A stretch of DNA of 64,000 nt from JBMYYR01 sp965243605 (GCA_965243605.1 CBDEVQ010000089.1:25675-89674), one strand, 5' to 3'. Positions 47,270 to 55,854 are shown, counted from the first letter of the stretch. Made by a program: numbers and translations. Notes: generated by a model not told the origin, from the sequence alone.

Positions 47270-49327
47270 TCACTTTTCTATTCTAATTCTAACATCAACG
47301 GCAGTAACATCCTTAATATTACCTAGTAAGGGATTAATATCCATTTCCATTATTTCAGGTGCAACCTTAACTAAAGCAGAAATACGATGAACAATATCTA
47401 TGAACATAGATTCATTAATTCCTTGTTTACCTCTTGCTCCTTGAAGAAGTTTATACCCTTTTAAAGAGACAAGCATTTCGCGTATTTCCGACTTAGACAG
47501 CGGACTTAATCCGGCAGAAACATCATCCATTATTTCAATAAATATCCCACCTAAACCACAAAATATGGTATGGTTAAACCCTTCTTCTTTTTTAACACCA
47601 ATAAACAACTCTAATCCCGAAAGCATAGGTTGAACCATTACGCCTATTGCGCCTTCTATTTCCATCAGATTATCAAAATTGGACAATACATCAGCTTCTG
47701 AAGTAACGTTAAGAATAACACCTTGAGCATCTGATTTATGCAAAGGCCCAACAACTTTCATGACCAAAGGGTAATCTATACTTGCAATGGCCTTTAATAA
47801 TTGTGTTTTATCGGATTCTACAACCTCGTGTGCTCTGGGTACTCCTGCCCCATCGAGTAATTGTATTGCATGTTCAGACGACAAATATCCAGACTCAGCA
47901 TGATCAATAATTGAACGAATACCTTCAACATCAATTTTAGGTAAATCAAAAGGTTCAGCTTTAGGGCTTGGTGTATTATACACTTGAGATAATGCTTTAC
48001 CCAAAACCACTTCATCCGGAAAATTAATATGTCCTTTATCTAAAAATTGATCAATTTCTTTACGTGCATTAATTACCGATGGCAATACAGGGAAAATAGG
48101 CTTGCTGCAAACATCTAACTTAACACTAAGCACATTGTACACATTCCTAACATCAAATAACCCAGGACTTCCAAATACAACAGCCATGGCATCTATTTGA
48201 TGAAATTTATGTTCACAATAATCAATGATAATTCCCAATTGTTCAGCTGTACCCGTGGCCAAAAAATCTATTGGATTACTTACCGAAGACCCTGGGTATA
48301 AAAAACCTTCTAGAGCTTGCGCATCCTGACCTTCAATTATTGGAACTTCTAAACCTCCTTTAGACAATTCATCCGATAACATTACAGCAGATCCTCCTGC
48401 ATGTGTAATAATGGCTATATTTTTACCTTGTAATTCTTTATAATTAAATATTGAAGCAACACTTAGTAATTCTTCTCGACTACTACAATATACAATTCCA
48501 GCTTTTTTAAATAACGCCCTTACTGTTCTGTCCGAACTTGCAATAGCCCCTGTATGAGAAGATGCTGCACGGCTACCTTGGTCTGTGCTTCCGGCTTTAA
48601 TGGCTGCTATTTTAGCTCCCTTTCTAATTAATGACGCGGCATGCTTTAATAGTTTCTGAGGATTTTTAATGGTTTCTAAGTAGAGGAGCTTAATACGGGA
48701 ATCTTGTTCTGCATCAAAATGCTCATCCATGTATTCTAATATATCTTCAACTTGAGTTTGAGCAGAGTTACCAACAGAATATACATTTGCAAACTTAACA
48801 CCAACAGAAAGTCCAGCTTCCATTATAAATACAGCCGTTGCACCAGAACTTGAAAGTAAATCGCATCCGTCTTTATCATAATTAGGAATTGGAGTCGTAA
48901 ATACGCCTTTATAATGTGCATTTATGACTCCAATACAATTTGGTCCAATTAAACATCCATTAGCATCATTAATAACTTGAGTTAATTCCTGCTCTAATTT
49001 TAAGCCTTCATCATTAGCCTCAGAAAAACCAGCCGAAATAATTATGAATGCCTTCGTTTTCTTAGTCGCCGTAAGTTCTTTTACGGCTTCTAAACAATAC
49101 TTTGCAGGAATAGCCAATATAGCCAAATCGGTTTCTGGAATTTCCTTAACAGAAGCATAACATTGAAGCCCCTGGACTTTATCTTCTTTCGGATTTACAA
49201 CACAAAGATCACCTTGAAAATTACCTTCAATAATGTTTTGAATAATTTTACCACCAGGCTTTTTTGTATCGTTAGATCCTCCGATAACAACAATATGATT
49301 TGGACGTATTAATTGGGTATTTAACAT
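47270..49327 (-). CDS. ADP-forming acetate/acyl-CoA synthetase, fused alpha and beta parts
   Basis: This enzyme of about 685 residues interconverts acyl-CoA plus ADP and phosphate with acid, CoA and ATP. An N-terminal CoA-binding Rossmann domain (IVVIGGSNDTKKPGGKI) is followed by the succinyl-CoA-synthetase-like ligase domain with the phospho-His region (SSHTGAIASSDRTVRALFKKAG). The C-terminal ATP-grasp domain is also present (YPLVMKVVGPLHKSDAQGVILNV, FGGLGGIFIEI-like GLGGIFIEIMDDV). I start at 49327 (MLNTQLIRPN); a frame start at 49345 would overlap a -7-like TATTTTTG (49343-49350). It is convergent with the LysR gene and close to the CoA-transferase. Confidence 0.88.
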   Translation of the reverse strand: MLNTQLIRPNHIVVIGGSNDTKKPGGKIIQNIIEGNFQGDLCVVNPKEDKVQGLQCYASVKEIPETDLAILAIPAKYCLEAVKELTATKKTKAFIIISAGFSEANDEGLKLEQELTQVINDANGCLIGPNCIGVINAHYKGVFTTPIPNYDKDGCDLLSSSGATAVFIMEAGLSVGVKFANVYSVGNSAQTQVEDILEYMDEHFDAEQDSRIKLLYLETIKNPQKLLKHAASLIRKGAKIAAIKAGSTDQGSRAASSHTGAIASSDRTVRALFKKAGIVYCSSREELLSVASIFNYKELQGKNIAIITHAGGSAVMLSDELSKGGLEVPIIEGQDAQALEGFLYPGSSVSNPIDFLATGTAEQLGIIIDYCEHKFHQIDAMAVVFGSPGLFDVRNVYNVLSVKLDVCSKPIFPVLPSVINARKEIDQFLDKGHINFPDEVVLGKALSQVYNTPSPKAEPFDLPKIDVEGIRSIIDHAESGYLSSEHAIQLLDGAGVPRAHEVVESDKTQLLKAIASIDYPLVMKVVGPLHKSDAQGVILNVTSEADVLSNFDNLMEIEGAIGVMVQPMLSGLELFIGVKKEEGFNHTIFCGLGGIFIEIMDDVSAGLSPLSKSEIREMLVSLKGYKLLQGARGKQGINESMFIDIVHRISALVKVAPEIMEMDINPLLGNIKDVTAVDVRIRIEK

Positions 49328-49587
49328 GGCTTTTCGTTTTAACAAAAATACCTTTAGCCATTAAATTATTCCATGATATATATCATACCACACACATTAA
49401 TAAAATACAGTAAATCTAATATTTCAAAAAAATATATGAATCTACAATCCAGTCAACTCATAAATCAAACCAATTATCGAAAATAATGCTCTGTTATTAA
49501 TAATAAAATGGAAATTGATTATTAAAACCCTATTGTAAAATGATTCATTTTCTCTTTACAATGTTTTTATAAAAAAACTCAAATATA

Positions 49588-49938
49588 ATGAAGATGCATT
49601 CAATCCCCTATACAATTCTTAACGGTCAAAAAATGGTCACGGCCTTTATGAACGGAATTAAAAGTACATTTATTTTTAATTTAGAACAAGAGCAAACACT
49701 AATAAACTCCGTTTATTTTAAAGATAATAAACGAATTTCTTTAGATGGTAAACTTATACAGCTAGATAAGTTAAACTTGTATGGATTAAAAGCCATTAAT
49801 AAAAACTACAGAGTCCAAGATCTTAGTTTGTATGAAAAGAATGGGCGAACTATTCATGGTATTTTTGGACAAGATATTATTGAAGATTATACCCTTACTA
49901 TATTTGATAATCGATTTATTTTGAAGAATAAAATCTAA
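49588..49938 (+). CDS. Retropepsin-fold protein lacking the catalytic Asp
   Basis: The 116-residue protein resembles a single retropepsin-like (clan AA) domain. NGIKSTFIFNLEQEQTLIN sits where NG-x-x-x-FxxDTGAxxTLI is expected, and HGIFGQDIIEDYTLTIFDNRFIL matches the closing GILGxDFL-xx-Y-xxxxD-xxx-I. The catalytic DTG is replaced by NLE, so it is probably not a protease. It has no signal peptide. It is a short rightward gene on its own. Confidence 0.55.
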   Translation: MKMHSIPYTILNGQKMVTAFMNGIKSTFIFNLEQEQTLINSVYFKDNKRISLDGKLIQLDKLNLYGLKAINKNYRVQDLSLYEKNGRTIHGIFGQDIIEDYTLTIFDNRFILKNKI

Positions 49939-49996
49939 TCTTTTATAGTGAATAGAATTACATTTTAACGCTATCTATTTCAATTTATCCATAAGC

Positions 49997-50293
49997 TTAG
50001 TACCCTATTCGAAATGTATCGTTGATTTTCACTCCACAAATTTCAGCAGCATTAAGCTTTATAAATAGAACATATACATTTTCTTTCCTTTGAGATCTAT
50101 AGCCATCAGCCTCTATTATTTGCAACATTAACGGGTTATTACTATTAAAAGTAACTTTTTCACCTTTCATTTGACTCAACACTTCTCTTAAATCATCCAA
50201 TGTTTCATTGTTTTGAGATAAGGTTATCTGTGTTCCAATAATCAATTTGTCTTTTATAAAAACATCTTCTACTTTTAGTTTATCAAATTTCAT
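49997..50293 (-). CDS. Small protein of unknown function
   Basis: The 98-residue soluble protein (MKFDKLKVEDVFIKDKLIIG ... GVKINDTFRIGY) starts directly after an AT-rich spacer and has alternating strands and one central helix. No motif is recognised. It is convergent with the retropepsin-fold gene, with about 60 nt between the ends. Confidence 0.5.
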   Translation of the reverse strand: MKFDKLKVEDVFIKDKLIIGTQITLSQNNETLDDLREVLSQMKGEKVTFNSNNPLMLQIIEADGYRSQRKENVYVLFIKLNAAEICGVKINDTFRIGY

Positions 50294-50445
50294 TATTCTT
50301 CTATTAATTTATCGGTATATATATACATTCTCAGAAACTAAGTTACAATTTATACGCGTTTATTTCAATTGAACGCTTGTAAGGAATGTATAATAAAAAG
50401 CACTATCTTAACATATAGAGGATTAATCAATAAAAATTTCGGAAT

Positions 50446-51855
50446 ATGAATACGATAAAACTATATGGAGCAGACTGGTGTCCGGATTGTAGAAGAGCTA
50501 AATCTTACCTTAAGGAACATCACATAGATTTTGAATTTATTGATGTGGATTTAGACAAAGAAGCCACTCTAAAAGTTGAAGCCATTAATAATGGTAAACG
50601 CATTATTCCAACCATTCTTATTAATGATAAATCGTATACGAATCCGACCAATGGAGCATTAGCGGATGTACTCGGAATTAATGACGAAGGTGTTGTTCAG
50701 CTTTTTGGAGCAGATTGGTGTCCAGATTGTAGACGTGCAAAAAGCTATTTAAGCGACCATCAAGTTAATTATCAATTTATTGATGTTGATGAACATGACT
50801 GGGCAACAGATCTTGTTGAGCAAATTAATAATGGAAAACGTATTATCCCGACCGTTCTTATTGATGGAAAACCATTCACGAATCCTGATAACCTGACCTT
50901 AAAAGAAGCATTATCTATTAATGAGCAAAAAGAACATAAAGTCTATGATTCTATTATTATTGGAGGAGGAGCTGCTGGTTTAACCACTTCAATATATGCG
51001 CAAAGAGATCGGTTTGACACCTTGATTTTAGAAAAAAAGACCATTGGAGGAAATGCTTTCCTAACGCAGAAAATTGAAAATTACCCAGGGTTTAATTCTA
51101 TTTCTGGTCCCGAATTAATGGATAAAATGGAAGAGCAAGCCAAAACCTATGGTGCCACAATAAAAACAGGAGAAGAGGTTGAAGATATTTCTAAAGTCGA
51201 TCAACTTTTCCACATTAAAACCAAAGGGAATACCTTTATTGGAAAATCGGTCGTTTTATCTACAGGGTCCACTTATAGACAACTCGGAATTCCTAATGAA
51301 ACAGAACTTATTGGATCTGGGATTCATTTTTGTGCAACCTGTGATGGTGCGTTTTATAGAGATAGAGACGTGATTGTTATTGGTGGTGGAAATTCAGCAT
51401 TAGAAGAAGGTATTTTCTTAGCTGGATTTTGTAAAAGCGTTAAAATTATTAGTCGTAAACCCGAATTTTCGGCGTCTGAAACCTATATAGAAAAACTTCC
51501 ATCCATTGCTAATATTGAAACCTATATGAATAAAACATCTATTCAGTTCGTGGATAATGGAAACGGGGTGTTTGAAGGGGTTGAAGTTTTAGATAACACA
51601 ACCAATACGAAAGAGGTTATAAAGGCCGATGGAGCGTTTATTTTTATCGGATTGATTCCAAATACTAAATCGTTTAAAGGAGTTATAGACCTTAACGAAC
51701 GAGGATTTATTACAACCTCTGGATTGGCCGAGACTTCAGTTAAAGGGATTTTTGCCGCTGGAGATTGTAGAGAAGGTGCTATTGCCCAAGTTGCTGCCGC
51801 TACTGGAGAAGGAGTGTTAGCAAGTTATGGTGTTAAAGGATATTTGAAGAATTAA
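50446..51855 (+). CDS. Fusion of two glutaredoxin domains and a thioredoxin reductase
   Basis: The 469-residue fusion has two near-identical glutaredoxin/NrdH-like domains in tandem, each with the motif GADWCPDCRRAKSYL. The active-site pairs are C12/C15 and C92/C95, and each domain has the cis-Pro strand RIIPTxLI. From residue 165 a thioredoxin-reductase-type flavoenzyme follows: GGGAAG FAD loop, redox pair C296-AT-C299, VIGGGNSALEEG for NADPH, and GIFAAGDCREG. The enzyme probably passes NADPH electrons through the flavin and CATC to the fused CPDC domains and on to a disulfide substrate. No peroxiredoxin is next door. A strong hairpin follows. Confidence 0.9.
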   Translation: MNTIKLYGADWCPDCRRAKSYLKEHHIDFEFIDVDLDKEATLKVEAINNGKRIIPTILINDKSYTNPTNGALADVLGINDEGVVQLFGADWCPDCRRAKSYLSDHQVNYQFIDVDEHDWATDLVEQINNGKRIIPTVLIDGKPFTNPDNLTLKEALSINEQKEHKVYDSIIIGGGAAGLTTSIYAQRDRFDTLILEKKTIGGNAFLTQKIENYPGFNSISGPELMDKMEEQAKTYGATIKTGEEVEDISKVDQLFHIKTKGNTFIGKSVVLSTGSTYRQLGIPNETELIGSGIHFCATCDGAFYRDRDVIVIGGGNSALEEGIFLAGFCKSVKIISRKPEFSASETYIEKLPSIANIETYMNKTSIQFVDNGNGVFEGVEVLDNTTNTKEVIKADGAFIFIGLIPNTKSFKGVIDLNERGFITTSGLAETSVKGIFAAGDCREGAIAQVAAATGEGVLASYGVKGYLKN

Positions 51856-51906
51856 GCTCTATTTAACCTGAGTTTTATATTTTTCAATGCATGTTGAATT
51901 CAATTA

Positions 51907-51946
51907 TATAACACTAGACTAGCTTAAATACTAGTCTAGTGTTATA
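51907..51946. terminator. Hairpin between the reductase gene and the immunity array
   Basis: A perfect 16-bp stem (TATAACACTAGACTAG and complement) with an 8-nt loop lies between convergent genes. The T run is weak. It also marks the left edge of the immunity array. Confidence 0.7.
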
Positions 51947-51970
51947 ATTAAGATATTCTATTTTTCACCA

Positions 51971-52267
51971 TTAAAGATTCTGATCACGGGGACTTCCATC
52001 ATCATTAAAATGTATAGTTGTATCTGGTACAAGAACATTATTTTGCATTTTATATTCAACTTTTAACTGACCACTCTCATCATATTCTCTTACTATACCT
52101 TCCTGATATCCGTTTTGATACTCTTCCTCTAGAGATATCCAACCTCCCTCTTCAATAATTAAACTAAACCCTGTAAATGGGTTTCCATTATAGTACAATA
52201 TCTCAACACCTCCGGCATCAAAACCTTGATGCTCTAATTCTTCGTAATTAACTTTTAATACACTCAT
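51971..52267 (-). CDS. MORN/YwqK-like small protein, last gene of the immunity array
   Basis: The 98-residue protein has two or three MORN-like units (YYNGNPFTGFSLIIEEGGW, EEEYQNGYQEGIVREYDESGQLKVEY), as in YwqK-type antitoxins. It follows the 52280-52741 gene after 12 nt on the same strand. An immunity or antitoxin role is inferred from context. Confidence 0.6.
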   Translation of the reverse strand: MSVLKVNYEELEHQGFDAGGVEILYYNGNPFTGFSLIIEEGGWISLEEEYQNGYQEGIVREYDESGQLKVEYKMQNNVLVPDTTIHFNDDGSPRDQNL

Positions 52268-52279
52268 TATTTCTTTTCT

Positions 52280-52741
52280 TTAGAAAAAAGAATAATCTAT
52301 CTCCATCCCATATCTTGTTTTCGTCCATTCTCCCTTAAACATTAAAATGAGGGTATCTATTATTTTAATAATCTCATACGTTTTTATAGGATTTGGCCAC
52401 TTGGATGCGACCTCTTCTTTTTTAATTTCAAATTCATTTAACTCAAAAGCTAAAATGACATCTCCTTTGCCTTTAAGAAGAGTTCTTGTTTCTTCCAAAA
52501 TATTTATAACAAGCTGTTTATCATCTTTTGTTTTTATAAAGCTTCCCCAGGTTAATACAAACATTCCTTTTGCCAAACCCTCTGTATGGAATAATAAATC
52601 TTCTTTAAATTCTTCAATAAAAGGAATATCTAAAACACTTGTATTCAATGCCTGTAATATATACTCATATGTTAACTCCATATATATTTCAGCTATCCAA
52701 AAACCTTTATTTTCTTTATAATCTATTTTAGTCTCTCCCAT
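52280..52741 (-). CDS. Putative immunity protein
   Basis: I start at ATG 52741 (MGETKIDYKENKGFWIAE). This follows the stop of a small leader ORF by a single base, so translation is probably coupled. The in-frame start at 52756 lies inside that leader. The 153-residue product has an acidic alpha/beta character (KGFWIAEIYMELTYEYILQAL). No family is firmly recognised. It belongs to the immunity array. Confidence 0.6.
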   Translation of the reverse strand: MGETKIDYKENKGFWIAEIYMELTYEYILQALNTSVLDIPFIEEFKEDLLFHTEGLAKGMFVLTWGSFIKTKDDKQLVINILEETRTLLKGKGDVILAFELNEFEIKKEEVASKWPNPIKTYEIIKIIDTLILMFKGEWTKTRYGMEIDYSFF

Positions 52742-52742
52742 A

Positions 52743-52850
52743 TTAATCAAAAACAATTTCTCCTATACTACAACCTTCAATATCATAACTTCTTAATTCT
52801 CCAATTTTCAACTTATTATCTTGATAGTCTTTCAAATACTGTAATTCCAT
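52743..52850 (-). CDS. SUKH-derived 35-codon leader ORF
   Basis: This short ORF begins MELQYLKDYQDNK. The first six residues are identical to the start of the SUKH protein at 57237-57716 and differ by one residue from that at 52945-53424. It then diverges and stops one base before the start of the next gene (TAA T ATG). It looks like the stub of a SUKH gene whose body was replaced. It may now drive translation of the downstream immunity gene. Confidence 0.55.
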   Translation of the reverse strand: MELQYLKDYQDNKLKIGELRSYDIEGCSIGEIVFD

Positions 52851-52887
52851 AAGGTTTTATTATCTCACTAAAATAATACAAAAAAAC

Positions 52888-52919
52888 AACCCCACATATC
52901 TAAACAGATTTGTGGGGTT
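52888..52919 (-). terminator. Array terminator 1
   Basis: AACCCCACA pairs with TGTGGGGTT, with an inner ATCT/AGAT stem. On the minus strand a run of seven T follows. It terminates the SUKH gene at 52945-53424. Five near-identical copies occur in the array. Confidence 0.85.
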
Positions 52920-52944
52920 TATAAAATAAGAAGGTCTTAAACCA

Positions 52945-53424
52945 TTACAATGGTAATCCAGACTCCAGCCTACGCTTTGCGCCATTTATTGCAAAATGTA
53001 CCATTTGACTAAACCGAATACGCCTATGTATTACCTTTTGTTTACTCGGATCGGTATCATGATAATCAACATAATTGGCATATGGATCATCCCCTTCATC
53101 CAAATAGAAAAAACTAAACTGCTCACAACCATTGTTCTCAGAAAACACCCAAAATGGACGATCAATGACAGTTCCGTAGTCTGCCATTACTTCTTCTAAT
53201 ATTTCTTGATGCCAATCGGATGCTAACTCTTCTAAACTACTGGTTCCTGATGAAATCGAACCTCCATAAGATCCTGCTAAAAACAAATATTCTCTGTAAA
53301 CTTGAGGAAATTTAAATCCTAATTTATTTTCTGCAGCTAAAATAGCCTCTTCTGATACGCCTTCAATTTCTTTATAACCTATTTTCTTATTCTCTAATAA
53401 TTCTTGTAAATACTGTAATTGCAT
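52945..53424 (-). CDS. SUKH (SMI1/KNR4) family immunity protein
   Basis: The 159-residue protein shows the SUKH pattern: ILAAENKLGFKFPQVYREYLFLAGSYGG, then a Glu/Trp segment (LEELASDWHQEILEEVM), VFSENNGCEQFSFFYLDEGDDP and a closing helix. SUKH proteins bind and block many nuclease and deaminase toxins. It is a close paralogue of the copy beside the deaminase toxin (57237-57716), differing mainly in surface residues. It may protect against a related but different toxin variant. Confidence 0.88.
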   Translation of the reverse strand: MQLQYLQELLENKKIGYKEIEGVSEEAILAAENKLGFKFPQVYREYLFLAGSYGGSISSGTSSLEELASDWHQEILEEVMADYGTVIDRPFWVFSENNGCEQFSFFYLDEGDDPYANYVDYHDTDPSKQKVIHRRIRFSQMVHFAINGAKRRLESGLPL

Positions 53425-53461
53425 AATGTTTTAATGTCTCACTAAAATAATACAAAAAAAC

Positions 53462-53493
53462 AACCCCACATATCTAAACAGATATTTGGGGTT
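53462..53493 (-). terminator. Array terminator 2, with one mismatch in the stem
   Basis: The left arm is AACCCCACA and the right arm TTTGGGGTT, so one pair (A/C region) is mismatched. It is an intermediate between the CACA/TGTG and CAAA/TTTG versions of the same terminator. T run on the minus strand is kept. Confidence 0.75.
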
Positions 53494-53547
53494 TGTTAAG
53501 CTATTATTCTCTAAATAGTTTATATCAACTTATTATTATAAGCCTTA

Positions 53548-53904
53548 TTACATTCCTATACTTTTAAGATAATCATACATTTGCTGGAGTATATTTAATA
53601 ATTCTTCAAATGACAAAATCATATCTTCATTACTTTCGTTATAATTATCTTCCAAATATGCACGATCTCCATTCATTACGCAAATAGTACCAAGAGAACC
53701 TTCAAAACCAATATAAAAATACGTTTCTCCATCTTCATCTTCAAATTTACCTTCTTTGCACAGCTTTGTTAATGCGATATCTTCTGCTACACGATCTGAA
53801 TGCCATTGAAAATGACTTATTTTTCCTATAGCTTGATATTCTCCCTCTTCAACTGAAATTGAAAAATAGCCATTTTTATCAAGTTTAAATTTTAGTGTTA
53901 TCAT
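53548..53904 (-). CDS. Putative immunity protein
   Basis: I start at ATG 53904 (MITLKFKLDKNGYFSISVEE). The in-frame start at 53940 lies in the terminator repeat and encodes only repeat sequence. The 118-residue product is acidic with several strands and a closing helix (SFEELLNILQQMYDYLKSIGM). The ending with an amphipathic helix resembles the family at 54007-54384. The exact family is not recognised; immunity role by context. Confidence 0.6.
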   Translation of the reverse strand: MITLKFKLDKNGYFSISVEEGEYQAIGKISHFQWHSDRVAEDIALTKLCKEGKFEDEDGETYFYIGFEGSLGTICVMNGDRAYLEDNYNESNEDMILSFEELLNILQQMYDYLKSIGM

Positions 53905-53946
53905 TATTCTTTCTTTTATTGCCTCACTAAAATAATACAAAAAAAC

Positions 53947-53979
53947 AACCCCAAATATCTAAACAGATGTTTGGGGTTT
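53947..53979 (-). terminator. Array terminator 3, compensated stem
   Basis: Here the stem reads AACCCCAAA with TTTGGGGTT. Both arms have changed relative to copy 1 (CACA/TGTG to CAAA/TTTG), so pairing is kept. Such paired changes support a working RNA hairpin. Confidence 0.85.
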
Positions 53980-54006
53980 ACTTACTTTAAAGAAAAAGTA
54001 AAAGAT

Positions 54007-54384
54007 TTAATTTAATAGACTTAAATACGCTTGCCACGCTTTAAGATGATCTATTAATTCTTGGATGTTTATATCAAAACTTGGTTCATTTCCAAAATCC
54101 CGGTCAATGTCAAAATTAACGGTACCATTATCAGCCATTTCTGAAAAATCCACAGAACCATATCCATCATTAAACACTCTTTCAACATCGTCTAAATCAT
54201 CCAAATCATTATATACGCCATCTCGTATTTTTTCTAATTCTTCAATCTCTTCAATTAATTCTTCGTCTCTTAATTCACTCATGTAGTAACCAAGTAACCT
54301 ATACTCATCTTCTAGAGCTCGAACCATTCCATATTCTCGGCCATTCCTAGCTATTATTCGCTTATCAAAACTAACTTTTCTCAT
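54007..54384 (-). CDS. Putative immunity protein, family A copy 1
   Basis: The 125-residue acidic protein runs MRKVSFDKRIIARNGREYGM, ELIEEIEELEKIRDGVYND, DFDIDRDFGN-type strand and a closing helix (NIQELIDHLKAWQAYLSLLN). Two paralogues lie in the same array (55477-55854, nearly identical; 56749-57093, truncated). The family has no signal peptide and is very acidic, which suits a cytoplasmic immunity protein. No named family was recognised. Confidence 0.65.
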   Translation of the reverse strand: MRKVSFDKRIIARNGREYGMVRALEDEYRLLGYYMSELRDEELIEEIEELEKIRDGVYNDLDDLDDVERVFNDGYGSVDFSEMADNGTVNFDIDRDFGNEPSFDINIQELIDHLKAWQAYLSLLN

Positions 54385-54462
54385 AAAAAAAAATCATATA
54401 TGCTGTTTCTATTAAACCTTTCTGGTCTTTATCAATATTCCAGTCATTCAGATGATTGTAAA

Positions 54463-54861
54463 TTACCACTTTTTATAAGTGAATTGATCCTCTTCAAAAG
54501 TAAAATTATGATATTCAAAATATCTATCATAAGACACCTCACCATATCTACCATCCTCATACTTAATTATATAAAACATTTTTGGTTGACCTAGATTATC
54601 ATACGAAAAAGGGACTACATTAAGCACAAGTCCATTACTTAACAATGAGACCAAAAAGCTATCACCTTTTTCTACTTTCTCTTTAACATCAATAATCCAA
54701 CCTTTATGTTCATAATACCCTTTCTCTTGAACACTTGGTTCATAAATATGCACCATCTTATTAGCTACATTGTTTGATTCCTCAAAACACGTTGTGCTAA
54801 AAAAGTCTTCAACTACCTTAATTGCTATTTCTACTGCAGTTTCTTTTGCTATTATCTCCAT
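54463..54861 (-). CDS. Putative immunity protein, family B copy 1
   Basis: The 132-residue protein begins with a helix (AKETAVEIAIKVVEDFF). A beta domain follows (GYYEHKGWIIDVKEKVEKGDSFLVSLLSNGLVLNVVPF, MFYIIKYEDGRYG), ending YFEYHNFTFEEDQFTYKKW. The protein at 55055-55459 is a clear paralogue with the same order of motifs. No named family recognised; the immunity role comes from the array context. Confidence 0.6.
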   Translation of the reverse strand: MEIIAKETAVEIAIKVVEDFFSTTCFEESNNVANKMVHIYEPSVQEKGYYEHKGWIIDVKEKVEKGDSFLVSLLSNGLVLNVVPFSYDNLGQPKMFYIIKYEDGRYGEVSYDRYFEYHNFTFEEDQFTYKKW

Positions 54862-54911
54862 ACAATATATTTACTCTTTTAGCTTTTTCATCTTTAATTA
54901 TTTATTCTAAA

Positions 54912-55028
54912 TTAATTTTTCGGCTCTTTATCCAAACTCCATGAATCATTCAAATAATTCTTATCTAAAGGTTTGTCGACTAATCCAACTTCAGGTTTAT
55001 ATTTATTAAATAATGTACCTATCCATAT
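54912..55028 (-). pseudogene. Orphan C-terminal coding fragment
   Basis: An open frame without a start codon runs from a stop at 55029-55031 to a stop at 54912-54914. It encodes about 38 residues (FNKYKPEVGLVDKPLDKNY ... WSLDKEPKN) with protein-like composition. It lies between the two family B genes. It may be the tail of a lost toxin or immunity gene. Confidence 0.4.
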
Positions 55029-55054
55029 TTAAAGTAACCTTCCATAATAATTCA

Positions 55055-55459
55055 CTAAATACTTCGCATATAATAAACAAAAGGCTTTAATTCATAATTA
55101 AAATTATAATGTTCAAAATATTTATTTTCTGATATAGTATTGTAATAATCCTCATCATTTTTAACAACATAAAATGCCCTTGGTTGCTCTAATTCATGAT
55201 ATGGTAAACGAACCAAACTAACAACAATTCCATTATCTAATACCTCAACCAAAAAATGATCCCCATCTCGAGCGTCTTCTTTAAGGTTCACTACCCATCC
55301 AGGGTGCTTATAATATCCTTTTCCTTCAACCTTTGGTTCAAATAATTGAATATAATCTTCAGATACAATATTTGGGTTGTCTTGACATTTTGTTTTAAAA
55401 ATATCTTCCACTGTTTTTTTTGCTATTCCTATAGTTGCTTTTTTTTCTATTTCCTTCAT
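55055..55459 (-). CDS. Putative immunity protein, family B copy 2
   Basis: I start at ATG 55459 (MKEIEKKATIGIAKKTVEDIF). This aligns with the start of the paralogue at 54463-54861 and leaves 17 nt after the upstream gene; the start at 55507 would overlap it. The 134-residue product shares GYYKHPGWVVNLKEDARDGDHFLVEVLDNG, FYVVKNDEDYY and YFEHYNF with copy 1. The order family A then family B occurs twice in the array, so the pair was probably duplicated as a unit. Confidence 0.65.
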   Translation of the reverse strand: MKEIEKKATIGIAKKTVEDIFKTKCQDNPNIVSEDYIQLFEPKVEGKGYYKHPGWVVNLKEDARDGDHFLVEVLDNGIVVSLVRLPYHELEQPRAFYVVKNDEDYYNTISENKYFEHYNFNYELKPFVYYMRSI

Positions 55460-55476
55460 GCTTTTACAGAAAACGA

Positions 55477-55854
55477 CTAATTTAATAGACTTAAATACGC
55501 TTGCCACGCTTTAAGATGATCTATTAATTCTTGGATGTTTATATCAAAACTTGGTTCATTTCCAAAATCTCGGTCAATGTCAAAATTAGCGGTACCATCA
55601 TCAGCCGTTTCTGAAAAATCTACATAACCATATCCATCACTAAACCTTCTTGCAACATTGTCTAAATTATCCAAATCATTATATACGCCATCTCGTATTT
55701 TTTCTAATTCTTCAATCTCTTCAATTAATTCTTCGCCTCTTAATTCACTCATGTAGTAACCAAGTAACCTATACTCATCTTCTAGAGCTGCTACCATTCC
55801 ATATTCTCGGCCTGTCATCTCTACAATTTGTTTATCAAAACTAACTTTTCTCAT
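55477..55854 (-). CDS. Putative immunity protein, family A copy 2
   Basis: I start at ATG 55854 (MRKVSFDKQIVEMTGREYGM), matching copy 1 in length (125 residues) and nearly in sequence. The in-frame start at 55935 lies in the terminator repeat. The start overlaps the stop of a 17-codon leader ORF as ATGA, so translation is probably coupled. It sits directly upstream of family B copy 2. Confidence 0.7.
   Translation of the reverse strand: MRKVSFDKQIVEMTGREYGMVAALEDEYRLLGYYMSELRGEELIEEIEELEKIRDGVYNDLDNLDNVARRFSDGYGYVDFSETADDGTANFDIDRDFGNEPSFDINIQELIDHLKAWQAYLSLLN

Noticed and set aside
53905..53940. N-terminal extensions starting MYYF in several array genes (also 55855-55935 and 57094-57174)
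   Set aside because: These starts lie in the repeated terminator module and encode the repeat, not protein shared with the unextended paralogues.
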